A DNA stretch of 64,000 nt from Blastococcus sp. TBT05-19 (lineage in GTDB: Bacteria; Actinomycetota; Actinomycetes; Mycobacteriales; Geodermatophilaceae): NCBI RefSeq assembly GCF_003319095.1, contig NZ_QOHI01000003.1, positions 124,001 through 188,000 on the forward strand, in the 5' to 3' direction. Both the position numbers and the translations under genes were made by a program. A model generated the notes under the pieces. That model was not told the origin of the DNA. It ran no database searches and was given only the letters and a program-made list of their open reading frames with translations. Numbering within the stretch: the first letter of the stretch is position 1; the number at the start of each line of letters is the position of its first letter. This document shows positions 1 through 10,006 of this stretch, in pieces.

Positions 1-1
1 C

Positions 2-1066
2 AGCTCCGCGATGGGTGTCTACGGGATCGTGCTGGCCGGTTGGGCGTCGGGCTCGACGTACCCGCTGCTGGGCAGCCTGCGCAGCGCCGCGCAGATGGTC
101 AGCTACGAGATCGCCATGGGGCTGTCGATCGTCGCGGTGTTCCTCTACGCCGGGTCGATGTCCACCTCGGAGATCGTCGCCGCACAGGCCGACGGGAACC
201 GGCTGGACTTCTTCGGCCTCGAGTTCACCGGCCCGAGCTGGTTCGCCGTGCTGCTGCCGGTCTCCTTCGTCATCTACGTCATCGCCGTCGTCGGTGAGAC
301 CAACCGGGCGCCCTTCGACCTCCCCGAGGCCGAGAGCGAGCTGGTCGGCGGCTTCCACACCGAGTACTCGTCGCTGAAGTTCGCGCTGTTCTTCCTGGCC
401 GAGTACATCAACATGGTCACCGTCTCGGCCCTGGCCGCGACGCTGTTCCTCGGTGGCTGGCGGGCGCCCTGGCCGATCTCGATCTGGGACGGCGCCAACA
501 CCGGCTGGTGGCCGCTGCTCTGGTTCTTCCTCAAGGTCGTCGCCGCGCTGTTCGTCTTCATCTGGCTCCGCGGCACGCTGCCCCGGCTGCGCTACGACCA
601 GTTCATGCGCTTCGGGTGGAAGGTGCTGGTCCCGACCGCGCTGGTCTGGATCCTCGTCGTCGCCACCATGCGCACCGTCTCCCGCGAGGCCGACCTCTCC
701 ACCGGTCAGGTCGCGCTCTTCGTCGGCGTCCCCGCGGCGGTGCTCGTGCTCGCCGGCCTGCTGCTGGCCAGCCGGTCGGCCAACCGGGACACCCGGGTGA
801 TGGCCGAGCAGGCCTCCGCCGGCGCGGTGCACGCCACCGACCCCGAGCCGGAGGTGCTCCCGCCCGCCGGGGCCCGACGCCGGCCCGCCGGTGGCCCGAG
901 CCGTGCCGAGGGTGGCTTCCCCGTACCGCCGATGGACCTGAAGGTGCCGCCCTCGCCGCGCATCCGCCGGGAGAGCGCTGCGGCCGGGACGACGGACCCC
1001 GGCACGGCCGTCGTCGGCACCGGCCGCCGCGGTACCGCCACGATCGAGGAGGACGGCGATGTCTGA
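2..1066 (+). CDS. nuoH: NADH-quinone oxidoreductase subunit H (5' end cut off by window)
   Basis: Membrane subunit of respiratory complex I that helps form the quinone site and couples quinone reduction to proton pumping. The frame is open to the first base, and the codons before the internal ATG at 11 read SSA, continuing the conserved NuoH sequence [14 protein letters not shown]. The gene therefore starts outside the window, and the ATG at 11 is not the real start. The family loop [21 protein letters not shown] is present, followed by further membrane segments. A hydrophilic, Pro/Ala-rich tail of about 90 residues follows the last membrane segment, longer than in enterobacterial NuoH. The 3' end overlaps nuoI by 8 bases, so the genes are in one operon. 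Confidence 0.96.
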   Translation, partial: SSAMGVYGIVLAGWASGSTYPLLGSLRSAAQMVSYEIAMGLSIVAVFLYAGSMSTSEIVAAQADGNRLDFFGLEFTGPSWFAVLLPVSFVIYVIAVVGETNRAPFDLPEAESELVGGFHTEYSSLKFALFFLAEYINMVTVSALAATLFLGGWRAPWPISIWDGANTGWWPLLWFFLKVVAALFVFIWLRGTLPRLRYDQFMRFGWKVLVPTALVWILVVATMRTVSREADLSTGQVALFVGVPAAVLVLAGLLLASRSANRDTRVMAEQASAGAVHATDPEPEVLPPAGARRRPAGGPSRAEGGFPVPPMDLKVPPSPRIRRESAAAGTTDPGTAVVGTGRRGTATIEEDGDV

Positions 1067-1622
1067 GATCGAGCGCGCACCGGCGAGGGAGGCGAAGCCC
1101 GCCCTCCGCGACGCCGTCACCCCGGCGCCGGCCCAGGGGTTCGGGGTCACCTTCGCCCAGATGTTCCGGACGGTGACCACCGAGCAGTACCCGTTCGAGC
1201 CCAAGGTGACCAAGCCGCGCTACCACGGCCGGCACGTGCTCAACCGGCACCCGGACGGGCTGGAGAAGTGCGTCGGCTGCGAGCTGTGCGCGTGGGCCTG
1301 CCCCGCGGACGCGATCTACGTGGAGGGCGGCGACAACACCGAGGACGCCCGCTTCTCCCCGGGTGAGCGGTACGGCGCGGTCTACCAGATCAACTACCTG
1401 CGCTGCATCTTCTGCGGGCTGTGCATCGAGGCCTGCCCGACCCGGTCGCTGACCATGAGCAACGACTTCGAGCTGGCCGACGACAACCGGCAGGACCTGA
1501 TCTACACCAAGGAACAGCTCATGGCCCCGCTGCTGCCCGGCATGGAGGCGCCCCCGCACGCCATGCGCCTGGGCGAGGACGAGAAGGACTACTACCTGCG
1601 CGCGCCGGAGGTCCGGCCGTGA
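1059..1622 (+). CDS. nuoI: NADH-quinone oxidoreductase subunit I (two 4Fe-4S clusters)
   Basis: Peripheral-arm ferredoxin-like subunit of complex I that carries electrons to the terminal cluster near the quinone site. Two CxxCxxCxxxC motifs are visible at Cys71/74/77/81 and Cys116/119/122/126, as expected for two 4Fe-4S clusters. The length of 187 residues is normal for actinobacteria. The ATG at 1059 lies inside the 3' end of nuoH. The stop overlaps the nuoJ start (GTGA), so translation is probably coupled along the operon. Confidence 0.97.
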   Translation: MSEIERAPAREAKPALRDAVTPAPAQGFGVTFAQMFRTVTTEQYPFEPKVTKPRYHGRHVLNRHPDGLEKCVGCELCAWACPADAIYVEGGDNTEDARFSPGERYGAVYQINYLRCIFCGLCIEACPTRSLTMSNDFELADDNRQDLIYTKEQLMAPLLPGMEAPPHAMRLGEDEKDYYLRAPEVRP

Positions 1623-2428
1623 ACCCCGACGTCGTGATCGGCACCGGCGAGGCCGTCGTCTTCTGGATCCTCGGCCCGGTGGCGCTGGCCGGGGCGCTCG
1701 GCATGGTGTTCAGCCGCAACGCGGTGCACTCCGCGCTCTGGCTGGTCAACACCATGCTGGCGCTCGGCGTCTTCTACGTCGTGCAGTCCGCGCCGTTCCT
1801 CGGTGCCGTGCAGATCATCGTCTACACCGGCGCGATCATGATCCTGTTCCTCTTCGTGCTCATGCTGGTCGGGCGCGACTCGTCGGACTCGGTCGTGGAG
1901 ACCCTGCGCGGGCAGCGCATCGCCGCCACGCTGCTCGGCATCGGCTTCGCCGGGCTGGTCGGCGCCGGGATCGCCCGGGCCACCCAGGACCTCCCGGTCG
2001 CCGGGCTCGGCGACGCCCAGGCCGAGGGCAACATCCCGGCGATCGCCGAGGTGCTCTTCACCCGGTACCTGCTGGCCTTCGAGGTGACCAGCGCGCTGCT
2101 GATCACCGCCGCCGTCGGCGCGATGGTGCTGGCCCACATCGAGCGGGAGCCCGGCAGCCGGCAGAGCCAGAAGGAGCTGTCCCGCGCGCGGTTCCTCACC
2201 GGCGACCGCCCGCAGACCTACCCGGGCCCGGGCGTCTACGCCCGCGCCAACTCCGTGGCCGCCCCCGCGCTCCTGCCCGACGGCCGGACGCTCGGGGAGA
2301 CGGTCGCCACCGGCGTCGAACCCCAGGAGGTCGAGCAGATGCCCCGTCCCACCGGCCGGGAGCAGCTGGGCAGCCCGGACGCCGCCCTCGGCACGCTCGG
2401 CCCGGCGGACGGCGGGGAGCAGCGGTGA
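1619..2428 (+). CDS. nuoJ: NADH-quinone oxidoreductase subunit J
   Basis: Membrane subunit of complex I. I place the start at the GTG at 1619, which forms a GTGA overlap with the nuoI stop and gives a protein of 269 residues beginning [16 protein letters not shown]. The frame is open further upstream, but that stretch is inside nuoI. Five hydrophobic segments occupy roughly residues 10-180. The conserved segment with [16 protein letters not shown] is present. A hydrophilic tail of about 90 residues follows, an actinobacterial feature. The stop overlaps nuoK by four bases. Confidence 0.95.
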   Translation: MNPDVVIGTGEAVVFWILGPVALAGALGMVFSRNAVHSALWLVNTMLALGVFYVVQSAPFLGAVQIIVYTGAIMILFLFVLMLVGRDSSDSVVETLRGQRIAATLLGIGFAGLVGAGIARATQDLPVAGLGDAQAEGNIPAIAEVLFTRYLLAFEVTSALLITAAVGAMVLAHIEREPGSRQSQKELSRARFLTGDRPQTYPGPGVYARANSVAAPALLPDGRTLGETVATGVEPQEVEQMPRPTGREQLGSPDAALGTLGPADGGEQR

Positions 2429-2724
2429 CGATCAGCTACTACCTGGTCCTGGCCGCGATCCTCTTCACGATCGGCGCCGTCGGCGTGCTGGTCCGCCGCA
2501 ACGCGATCGTCGTGTTCATGTGCATCGAGCTGATGCTCAACTCGGTGAACCTGACGCTGGTCACCTTCGCCCGGTCCACCGGCACGATCGACGGCCAGAT
2601 CATGGCGTTCTTCGTCATGGTCGTCGCCGCGGCCGAGGTCGTCATCGGCCTGGCCATCATCATGTCGATCTACCGGACCCGACGGTCCGCCTCGGTCGAC
2701 GACGCCAACCTGCTGAAGTACTGA
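2425..2724 (+). CDS. nuoK: NADH-quinone oxidoreductase subunit K
   Basis: Small membrane subunit of complex I, 99 residues with three transmembrane helices. The conserved glutamates involved in proton translocation are in the motifs [11 protein letters not shown] and [11 protein letters not shown]. It starts with the GTG at 2425, overlapping the nuoJ stop, and is followed 16 bases later by nuoL. Confidence 0.97.
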   Translation: MTISYYLVLAAILFTIGAVGVLVRRNAIVVFMCIELMLNSVNLTLVTFARSTGTIDGQIMAFFVMVVAAAEVVIGLAIIMSIYRTRRSASVDDANLLKY

Positions 2725-2740
2725 CGGGGACGGACATCCA

Positions 2741-4636
2741 GTGCCTGCTGAAGGGTTGCTCGCCGCCTCCTGGCTGCTGATCGCGCTGCCGCTCGCCGGC
2801 GCCGCCGTCCTGCTGCTGGGCGGGCGCCGCACCGACCGCTGGGGTCACCTGCTGGGCACGGCGACGGTGGCGGCCGCCTTCGTGCTCGCCGTGGCCTGCA
2901 CGGTCCAGCTCGCGGGGACCGACGGGCGGTCGGTCGACGTCGAGCTGTTCACGTTCATCTCCGCCGGGGAGCTGGACGTGACGGCGGGGCTGCTCTACGA
3001 CCCGCTCTCGGCGGTCTTCGTCCTGCTGATCACCGGCGTCGGGTCGCTGATCCACGTCTACTCGATCGGTTACATGGCGCACGACCCCGCGCGCCGGCGG
3101 TTCTTCGCCTACCTGAACCTCTTCGTCGCCGCGATGCTGCTGCTGGTCCTCGGCAACAGCTACGTCGCGCTCTACGTGGGCTGGGAGGGCGTGGGCCTCG
3201 CGTCCTACCTGCTGATCGCCTTCTGGTACACCCGCCCGGCCGCGGCCACCGCGGCGAAGAAGGCGTTCATCATGAACCGCGTCGGCGACGTGGGCCTGGC
3301 CATCGCCGTCTTCATCATGTTCGCCCAGCTCGGGACCACGTCCTACGCGGGCGTGCACGCCGGGGTGGCCACCCTCGCCGGCGGCACGGTCACCGCGATC
3401 GGCCTGCTCCTGCTGCTCGGCGCGTGCGGCAAGTCGGGTCAGTTCCCGCTGCAGGCGTGGCTGCCCGACGCCATGGAGGGCCCGACCCCGGTGTCGGCGC
3501 TCATCCACGCCGCGACCATGGTCACCGCCGGCGTCTACCTGATCGCCCGGTCGGCGCCGGTCTACGACGAGACGCCGACGGCGCGCACCGTCGTCCTGGC
3601 CGTCGGTGCGGTGACGCTGCTCATCGGCGCGATCGCCGGCTGCGCCTACGACGACATCAAGAAGGTGCTGGCCTACTCGACGGTCAGCCAGATCGGCTAC
3701 ATGTTCCTGGCCGTCGGGCTCGGGCCCGCGGGCTACGTCGCCGGCCTCGCCCACCTGCTGGCGCACGGCTTCTTCAAGGCCGGGCTGTTCCTCGGCGCGG
3801 GGTCCGTCATGCACGCGATGGACGACCAGGTGGACATGCGCCGGTTCGGGGCGCTCTGGAAGAAGCTGCCGGTCACCTTCGTCACCTTCGGGCTGGGGTA
3901 CCTGGCCCTGATCGGCTTCCCGTTCCTGTCCGGTTACTTCACCAAGGACGCGATCATCGAGGCCGCCCTGGACCGGGGCGACACCTGGGGCTGGGTGCTC
4001 GGCGGGGTGGCGGTGCTCGGTGCCGGCCTGACCGCCTTCTACATGACCCGGCTGATGCTGATGACCTTCTTCGGCGAGGCCCGGTGGACCGACGGCGTCC
4101 ACCCGCACGAGTCGCCGTCGGTCATGACCGCCCCGATGGTCGTGCTGGCGGTCGGCTCGGTGTTCTCCGGCGCGCTGCTCGTCTCGGTCTTCCCGCTGTC
4201 GGGCTGGCTGGAGCCGGTGTTCGGCGAGCCGGCGGAGGCCGAGCACGTCGTCGCCCCCGCCGTCATCGGCCTGGTCGTCACCGTCGTGATGGCGCTCGGC
4301 GTCCTCGCCGCCTGGCTGTTCGTCGGCCGCCGCGAGGTACCGGTCACCGCGCCGGTGCGGGTCTCGCCGGTCACCCGCGCGGCCCGCAACGCGCTCTACG
4401 TCGACACGATCAACGAGTCGCTGTTCATGCGCCCGGGGCAGTGGCTGACCCGCGCGCTGGTCTGGTTCGACAACCGCGGTGTGGACGGCGCGGTCAACGG
4501 CCTGGCCGCGGGCCTCGGCGGCTCGTCGTCGCGACTGGGCCGCGCGCAGAACGGCTTCGTACGCACCTACGCGCTCGGCATGCTCGGCGGCGCCGTCATG
4601 GTCGCCGGCGCACTGCTGGCGGTGACCGCCGGATGA
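2741..4636 (+). CDS. nuoL: NADH-quinone oxidoreductase subunit L
   Basis: Antiporter-like proton-pumping subunit of complex I, 631 residues with many transmembrane segments. Family motifs include [13 protein letters not shown], the antiporter-like stretch [35 protein letters not shown] (shown in part; see the conserved Lys and His), and [11 protein letters not shown]. It starts at the GTG at 2741 and ends at 4636, inside the ATGA that opens the 17-codon frame between nuoL and nuoM. Confidence 0.97.
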   Translation: MPAEGLLAASWLLIALPLAGAAVLLLGGRRTDRWGHLLGTATVAAAFVLAVACTVQLAGTDGRSVDVELFTFISAGELDVTAGLLYDPLSAVFVLLITGVGSLIHVYSIGYMAHDPARRRFFAYLNLFVAAMLLLVLGNSYVALYVGWEGVGLASYLLIAFWYTRPAAATAAKKAFIMNRVGDVGLAIAVFIMFAQLGTTSYAGVHAGVATLAGGTVTAIGLLLLLGACGKSGQFPLQAWLPDAMEGPTPVSALIHAATMVTAGVYLIARSAPVYDETPTARTVVLAVGAVTLLIGAIAGCAYDDIKKVLAYSTVSQIGYMFLAVGLGPAGYVAGLAHLLAHGFFKAGLFLGAGSVMHAMDDQVDMRRFGALWKKLPVTFVTFGLGYLALIGFPFLSGYFTKDAIIEAALDRGDTWGWVLGGVAVLGAGLTAFYMTRLMLMTFFGEARWTDGVHPHESPSVMTAPMVVLAVGSVFSGALLVSVFPLSGWLEPVFGEPAEAEHVVAPAVIGLVVTVVMALGVLAAWLFVGRREVPVTAPVRVSPVTRAARNALYVDTINESLFMRPGQWLTRALVWFDNRGVDGAVNGLAAGLGGSSSRLGRAQNGFVRTYALGMLGGAVMVAGALLAVTAG

Positions 4637-4686
4637 GCGGCTCCCTGTTCCTCCCGATCCCCGAGACGGTGGTGCCCCGATCGTGA
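4633..4686 (+). CDS. 17-codon mini-ORF linking nuoL and nuoM (hypothetical)
   Basis: The open frame [17 protein letters not shown] begins with ATG at 4633, overlapping the nuoL stop as ATGA. It ends with TGA at 4684-4686, overlapping the nuoM GTG start as GTGA. It therefore fills the 46-base nuoL-nuoM spacer with two perfect four-base overlaps, the same junction type used elsewhere in this operon. It may serve only to carry ribosomes from nuoL to nuoM, or it may be chance. No family is recognised. It is too short for any function to be assigned. Confidence 0.35.
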   Translation: MSGSLFLPIPETVVPRS

Positions 4687-6290
4687 GCGCGTCCCTCTAC
4701 CTGGTGGCGATGATCGCGCTGCCCGCCGTCGGCGCCGCCGTCGTCGCCGCGCTCCCGCGCGAGCGGTCCCTGCTCGCCAAGCAGGTGACCCTCGGGGTCA
4801 GCCTCGCCGTCCTGCTGCTGGCCGTCCTGGCCACGCTCGCCTTCGACCCCGGTGGCGAGCGGTTCCAGCTGACGTCGTCGATCTCCTGGATCCCCGACTT
4901 CGGCGCGGACTTCGCCCTCGGCGTCGACGGCATCGCCCTGGTGATGCTGCTGCTCATCGGCGTCCTGGTGCCGCTGGTCGTCGGGGCGTCCTGGCACGAG
5001 GCGGACGCCGGGCCGCGCCCGCCGCGGGTGTTCTTCGCCTGGCTGCTGCTGCTCGAGGCGATGATGGTCGGCGTCTTCGCCGCCACCGACGTGCTGCTGT
5101 TCTACGTCTTCTTCGAGGCGATGCTCGTCCCGATGTACTTCCTGATCGGCAGCTTCGGCGGGCCGCGCCGGCAGTACGCGGCGGTCAAGTTCTTCCTCTA
5201 CAGCCTGGTCGGCGGCCTGATCATGCTGGCCGCGGTCATCGGGCTCTACGTGGTGAGCACCAGCCAGCTGGGCGAGGGCACCTTCGCCTTCGACGCGCTG
5301 CGGCAGCTGGACATCGACCCCGACGTGCAGAAGCTGCTGTTCCTCGGCTTCTTCATCGCCTTCGCCATCAAGGCCCCGCTGGTGCCGCTGCACACCTGGC
5401 TGCCCGACTCCGGCGCCGAGGCCCCGATCGGCGGCGCGGTGCTGCTCGTCGGCGTCCTGGACAAGGTCGGCACGTTCGGCTTCCTGCGCTACTGCCTGCC
5501 GCTGTTCCCCGACGCCTCGCGGTTCTTCGCGCCGTTCGTCCTGGTGCTCGCCGTCGTCGGCATCCTCTACGCCGCGCTGCTGGCCATGGGGCAGAGCGAC
5601 ATGAAGCGGCTGGTCTCGTACACGTCGATCTCGCACTTCGGCTTCATCGCGCTGGGCATCTTCGCCTTCACCACCGAGGCCGGCACCGGCGCGGTGCTGT
5701 ACATGGTCAACCACGGCATCGCGACGGGCCTGCTGTTCATCGTCGTCGGCATGCTCATCGCCCGGGGCGGCTCGCGGGAGATCGGCGACTACGGCGGCGT
5801 CGCCAGGCACGCGCCGAAGCTGGCCGGGGCCTTCCTGGTCGCGGGCCTGGCCTCGCTGGCCCTGCCGGGCACCAACAGCTTCGTCAGCGAGTTCCTGGTG
5901 CTCATCGGCGCGTTCCCCGAGCGCCCGGTGTTCACGGTCCTCGCGACCGCCGGCATCATCCTGGCCGCGCTGTACATCCTGCTCATGTACCAGCGCACGA
6001 TGCACGGACCGGCCCGCGGCGTGCTCCTCGAGGCCGTCGACGACGCGCCCGCCGGCCCGCCGCCGACCGGGGGTGGGGGAGCCACCGCGGTCGCCGCCGC
6101 GCCCGCCCCCGCGCGCGGGGTGCTGCGGGTGCGTGACCTCGACCGTCGCGAGCTCGCCGTCGTCGCCCCGCTGATCGCGCTGATCATCGGGCTGGGCGTG
6201 TACCCGCAGCCGCTGCTGGACCTGATCGAGCCCGCCGTCAGCGCCACCATGAGCGACGTCGGCGCCGCCTCCGGAGGTACGGACCGATGA
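4683..6290 (+). CDS. nuoM: NADH-quinone oxidoreductase subunit M
   Basis: Second large antiporter-like proton-pumping subunit of complex I, 535 residues. Recognisable segments are YVFFEAMLVPMYFLIG, the lysine helix FFIAFAIKAPLVPLHTWLPD, and MKRLVSYTSISHFGFI. It starts with GTG at 4683. A hydrophilic loop rich in Pro, Ala and Gly near residues 455-480 precedes the last membrane segments. The stop overlaps the nuoN ATG. Confidence 0.97.
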   Translation: MSASLYLVAMIALPAVGAAVVAALPRERSLLAKQVTLGVSLAVLLLAVLATLAFDPGGERFQLTSSISWIPDFGADFALGVDGIALVMLLLIGVLVPLVVGASWHEADAGPRPPRVFFAWLLLLEAMMVGVFAATDVLLFYVFFEAMLVPMYFLIGSFGGPRRQYAAVKFFLYSLVGGLIMLAAVIGLYVVSTSQLGEGTFAFDALRQLDIDPDVQKLLFLGFFIAFAIKAPLVPLHTWLPDSGAEAPIGGAVLLVGVLDKVGTFGFLRYCLPLFPDASRFFAPFVLVLAVVGILYAALLAMGQSDMKRLVSYTSISHFGFIALGIFAFTTEAGTGAVLYMVNHGIATGLLFIVVGMLIARGGSREIGDYGGVARHAPKLAGAFLVAGLASLALPGTNSFVSEFLVLIGAFPERPVFTVLATAGIILAALYILLMYQRTMHGPARGVLLEAVDDAPAGPPPTGGGGATAVAAAPAPARGVLRVRDLDRRELAVVAPLIALIIGLGVYPQPLLDLIEPAVSATMSDVGAASGGTDR

Positions 6291-7834
6291 TCGACGTGCC
6301 CGACCTCGACATCGCGGCCCTCGCCCCGCTGCTGCTCGTCCTCGGGGCGGCCTGCATCGGGGTGCTGGTGGAGGCGTTCGCCCCGCGCCACGTCCGCCAC
6401 CCGGTGCAGGTGACCCTCGCCCTCGTCGGCACCGTGGGCGCGCTGGCGGCCACGCTGCTGCTGGCCCTCGGCGGCCACGAGGACGGGGTCACCGCCGGCG
6501 CCGCGCTCGCCGTCGACGGCGCGGCGCTGTTCCTCCAGGCGACGATCGCCGGGCTCGGCGCGCTGTCGATCCTGCTGTTCGCCGAGCGCTCGCTGGATCC
6601 GGCGAAGTCGGCGTTCGTCGCGAGCGCGGCGGTGCCGGCGGGCAGCTCGCGCGACCGGGAGCTGATGACCGCCGAGCGCGTGCAGACCGAGGTCTACCCG
6701 CTGGCCACGTTCGCCATCGGCGGCATGATGCTGTTCGTCGCGGCCAACGACCTGCTGGTCATGTTCGTCGCGCTCGAGGTGCTCAGCCTCCCGCTGTACC
6801 TGATCAGCGGCATGGCCCGACGTCGCCGGCTGCTGTCGCAGGAGGCGGCGGTCAAGTACTTCCTCCTGGGCGCCTTCGCCTCCGCCTTCTTCCTCTACGG
6901 CCTCGCCCTGGTCTACGGCGCCACCGGCAGCGTCCGGCTGAGCGACATCCGCGAGGCCGGCCTGGACGGCGGCGGCGACGTGCTGATGGTCCTCGGCCTG
7001 GGCCTGCTCATCGTCGGCCTGCTGTTCAAGGCCAGCGTCGCGCCGTTCCACACCTGGACGCCGGACGTCTACCAGGGCGCCCCGACGCCGGTCACCGCCT
7101 TCATGGCCGCCTGCACGAAGGTGGCCGCGTTCGGCGCCATCCTCCGGCTGCTCTACGTCGCCTTCGGCACCGCGGAGTGGACCTGGCGCCCGCTGATCTA
7201 CGCGGTGGCGATCGTGTCGATGATCGTCGGCGCCGTCCTGGGTCTCACCCAGACCGACCTCAAGCGGATGCTCGCCTACTCCTCGGTGGCGCACGCGGGC
7301 TTCCTGCTCACCGGCGTGCTGGGCCTCGGCGCGGGCGGCACGGGCTCGGGCCTGGCGGCCACGATGTTCTACCTGCTCGCCTACGGGCTGACCACGCTCG
7401 GCGCCTTCGCCGTCCTCACCCTCGTGCGGGACGGCGACGGCGAGGCCACCCACCTCTCGCAGTGGGCCGGCCTCGGCGCGCGGTCGCCGCTCACCGCCGC
7501 GGTGATGAGCCTGTTCCTGCTCGCGCTGGCCGGGATCCCGCTCACCGCGGGCTTCACCGGCAAGTTCGCGGTGTTCCGGGCGGCCATCGAGGAGGGCGCG
7601 TGGCCGCTGGCCGTGGTCGCGCTGGTGGCCAGCGCCGTGGCGGCCTTCTTCTACCTGCGGGTCATCGTGCTCATGTACTTCTCCGAGCCGGTGGCCGACG
7701 GTCCCACGGTCGGCGTTGCCGGGATCCCGACGACCCTGGTGCTGGCGATCACGGCGACGGCGACGCTGGCGCTGGGCATCCTGCCCGGGGCGGTGCTCGA
7801 CCTCGCCGAGCAGGCGGCTAGATTCGTCGGTTGA
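6287..7834 (+). CDS. nuoN: NADH-quinone oxidoreductase subunit N
   Basis: Third antiporter-like subunit of complex I and the last nuo gene of the operon, 515 residues. Motifs include VALEVLSLPLYLI, GLLFKASVAPFHTWTPDVYQ and LKRMLAYSSVAHAGFLL. A polar insertion near residues 105-130 (ending in a METAERVQTE-like stretch) is typical of actinobacterial NuoN. The start ATG at 6287 overlaps the nuoM stop. The polyprenyl synthase gene starts one base after the stop codon, suggesting cotranscription. Confidence 0.97.
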   Translation: MIDVPDLDIAALAPLLLVLGAACIGVLVEAFAPRHVRHPVQVTLALVGTVGALAATLLLALGGHEDGVTAGAALAVDGAALFLQATIAGLGALSILLFAERSLDPAKSAFVASAAVPAGSSRDRELMTAERVQTEVYPLATFAIGGMMLFVAANDLLVMFVALEVLSLPLYLISGMARRRRLLSQEAAVKYFLLGAFASAFFLYGLALVYGATGSVRLSDIREAGLDGGGDVLMVLGLGLLIVGLLFKASVAPFHTWTPDVYQGAPTPVTAFMAACTKVAAFGAILRLLYVAFGTAEWTWRPLIYAVAIVSMIVGAVLGLTQTDLKRMLAYSSVAHAGFLLTGVLGLGAGGTGSGLAATMFYLLAYGLTTLGAFAVLTLVRDGDGEATHLSQWAGLGARSPLTAAVMSLFLLALAGIPLTAGFTGKFAVFRAAIEEGAWPLAVVALVASAVAAFFYLRVIVLMYFSEPVADGPTVGVAGIPTTLVLAITATATLALGILPGAVLDLAEQAARFVG

Positions 7835-7835
7835 T

Positions 7836-8888
7836 ATGACCGGAGCCCGTGCCGCGACCGACGGCATCCACCCCGAGGTCTGGCACCGGATCTCCACGCC
7901 GGCGTCGACCATCGGCCCCTGGCTGCCCGAGGGCGAGCTCGGGGAAGCGCTCGCCGAGGGGCTCGCCCGCGTCGAGGCACGGCTCGGCGTCGCGGTGGGC
8001 AGCGAGCACCCGTTCGTGCGGGAGGCCGCCGGCCACCTCATGTCGGCCGGGGGCAAGCGGTTCCGCCCGATGCTGGCGCTGCTGGCCGCGCAGCTCGGCG
8101 ACGCCACGGCCCAGCAGGTCACCGAGGGCGCGGTGGTCTGCGAGCTGACCCACCTGGCCACGCTGTACCACGACGACGTCATGGACGAGGCCGCCGTGCG
8201 CCGCGGTGCTCCCAGCGCCAACAGCCGGTGGAGCAACAGCGTCGCGATCCTCACCGGCGACCTGCTCTTCGCCCGGGCGTCGGACATCCTGGCCGACCTC
8301 GGGCCGGATGCCGTCCGCATCCAGGCCCGCACCTTCGAGCGGCTGGTCACCGGGCAGATCCAGGAGACCGTCGGCGCCCAGCCCGGCGAGGACCCGGTCG
8401 CCCACTACCTGCAGGTGCTGGCCGACAAGACCGGCTCGCTGGTGGCGACCTCGGCCCGCTTCGGTGCCTCCTTCGCCGGCGTCGACCCCGCCCTCGTCGA
8501 GGCGCTCACCGCGTTCGGCGAGGAGGTGGGCGTCGCCTTCCAGCTGTCGGACGACCTGCTCGACATCGTCACCGACGGCGCCTCCGGCAAGCAGCCCGGG
8601 ACCGACCTGCGCGAGGGCATCGCGACCCTGCCGGTGCTGTTCGCCCTCGCCGGCGACGACCCGGCGGAGGCCCGGCTGCGCGAGCTGGTCGCCGCACCGG
8701 TCACCGACGACGCCGAGCACGCCGAGGCGCTGGAGCTGCTGCGGTCCTCCCGCTCGCTGGCCCGCGCCACCGACGTGCTGCGCGAGTACGCCGACCGGGC
8801 CCGTGCCCGGCTGGAGGCCGTGCCGGACGGCGACGTGCGCGACGCCCTCTCCGCGCTCTGCGAGTACGTGGTCACCCGCACCAGCTGA
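7836..8888 (+). CDS. All-trans polyprenyl diphosphate synthase (menaquinone side chain)
   Basis: Trans-isoprenyl diphosphate synthase that elongates an allylic diphosphate with isopentenyl diphosphate. The GGKRFRP motif is at residues 72-78, the first Asp-rich motif DDVMD at 113-117 and the second DDLLD at 239-243. The start ATG at 7836, one base after nuoN, gives 350 residues. The frame is open upstream only because it runs through nuoN. Joining it to the complex I operon suggests that it makes the side chain of menaquinone, the acceptor of complex I electrons. It resembles GrcC1/HepT-type enzymes. Chain length cannot be read from the sequence. Confidence 0.9.
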   Translation: MTGARAATDGIHPEVWHRISTPASTIGPWLPEGELGEALAEGLARVEARLGVAVGSEHPFVREAAGHLMSAGGKRFRPMLALLAAQLGDATAQQVTEGAVVCELTHLATLYHDDVMDEAAVRRGAPSANSRWSNSVAILTGDLLFARASDILADLGPDAVRIQARTFERLVTGQIQETVGAQPGEDPVAHYLQVLADKTGSLVATSARFGASFAGVDPALVEALTAFGEEVGVAFQLSDDLLDIVTDGASGKQPGTDLREGIATLPVLFALAGDDPAEARLRELVAAPVTDDAEHAEALELLRSSRSLARATDVLREYADRARARLEAVPDGDVRDALSALCEYVVTRTS

Positions 8889-8905
8889 ACGACGACACTG
8901 GGGCC

Positions 8906-10006
8906 GTGCGCAGGTTCCTGGTCCCGGTGACGGCCCTCCTCCTCGTCGGCTGCTCGTCCCCGGAGCCGGAGATCGACGACGCTCCACCGCCCTCGGCGCC
9001 CGGGCTGCAGGTCGAGGTGGTCACCGACGGGCTGGACCACCCGTGGGACGTCGTCCAGGCCCCGGACGGGACGCTGCTGGTCGACGAGCGCGCCGGCGGG
9101 TTCACCGCCGTCCTCCCCGACGGGGACGTGCGCGAGGTGACCGCCGACCTCGACGACCTGTTCGCCCTCGGCGAGACCGGGCTCATGGGCCTGGCGCTGG
9201 ACCCCGCCTTCGCGCAGACCCGACGGCTGTACAGCTGCCAGGGTGACACCGCGGGCGACATCCGGGTGGTCGCCTGGACGGTGGCCGAGGACTGGTCCGC
9301 CGCCGACCGCGCGGCCGACCCCGTGGTGGCCGGCCTGCCGCTCAACGAGCGCAGCGGACGGCACGGTGGCTGCCGGCTGGAGTTCGACCCCGACGGCGCA
9401 CTGCTGATCGGCACCGGTGACTCCGCCGACGGAGCCGTCGCCCAGGACCCGGCGTCCCTCGGCGGCAAGGTGCTCCGGGCCGACCCGGGGTCCGGCGAGG
9501 TGAGCACCTGGACCACCGGGCACCGCAACGTGCAGGGTCTGGCCGTGCGCCCCGGCTCGGGGCAGGTCTTCTCCGTCGAGCACGGCCCGGACCGCGACGA
9601 CGAGGTGAACCTGCTGCGCGACGGCGCCAACTACGGCTGGGACCCCGACGGCGAGGGCTCCTACGACGAGAGCGTGCCGATGACCGACCCGGCGGTCCCC
9701 GGCGCCGTCGAGGCGGTGTGGTCCTCCGGGCAGCCGACCCTGGCCACCAGCGGCGCCACCTTCGTGACCGGGTCGCAGTGGGGCGCACTCGAGGGTCTGC
9801 TGCTCGTGGCGCTGCTCAAGGACCAGGGGGTCCTCGCCCTGCGCCTGGACGACGCGGGCGCCGTGGTCGAGCAGTTCCGGCTGCCCGAGCTCGACGGCAC
9901 GCACGGCCGCATCCGCACGGTCCAGCAGGGCGGGGACGGCGCGCTCTACGCCGTCACCGACAACGGCGAGGACGACGTGCTGCTGCGGATCACGCCCGGA
10001 GGCTGA
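8906..10006 (+). CDS. PQQ-dependent sugar dehydrogenase-like lipoprotein
   Basis: Probable secreted, membrane-anchored six-bladed beta-propeller of the glucose/sorbosone dehydrogenase family. The start GTG at 8906 gives a short basic N-terminus, a hydrophobic run and the lipobox LLVGC with Cys16. Family motifs are ETGLMGLALDP, HGGCRLEFDPDGALLIGTGD, GHRNVQGLAVRP and SVEHGPDRDDEVNLLRDGANYGWD. The length is 366 residues. No PQQ biosynthesis genes are in the window, so the cofactor and substrate are inferred from the family only. The 3' end overlaps the convergent flavin-protein gene by 17 bases. Confidence 0.82.
   Translation: MRRFLVPVTALLLVGCSSPEPEIDDAPPPSAPGLQVEVVTDGLDHPWDVVQAPDGTLLVDERAGGFTAVLPDGDVREVTADLDDLFALGETGLMGLALDPAFAQTRRLYSCQGDTAGDIRVVAWTVAEDWSAADRAADPVVAGLPLNERSGRHGGCRLEFDPDGALLIGTGDSADGAVAQDPASLGGKVLRADPGSGEVSTWTTGHRNVQGLAVRPGSGQVFSVEHGPDRDDEVNLLRDGANYGWDPDGEGSYDESVPMTDPAVPGAVEAVWSSGQPTLATSGATFVTGSQWGALEGLLLVALLKDQGVLALRLDDAGAVVEQFRLPELDGTHGRIRTVQQGGDGALYAVTDNGEDDVLLRITPGG

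Noticed and set aside
11-1066. NuoH starting at the ATG at position 11
   Set aside because: Codons before it continue the conserved NuoH sequence, so the ATG is internal and the gene is cut by the window edge.
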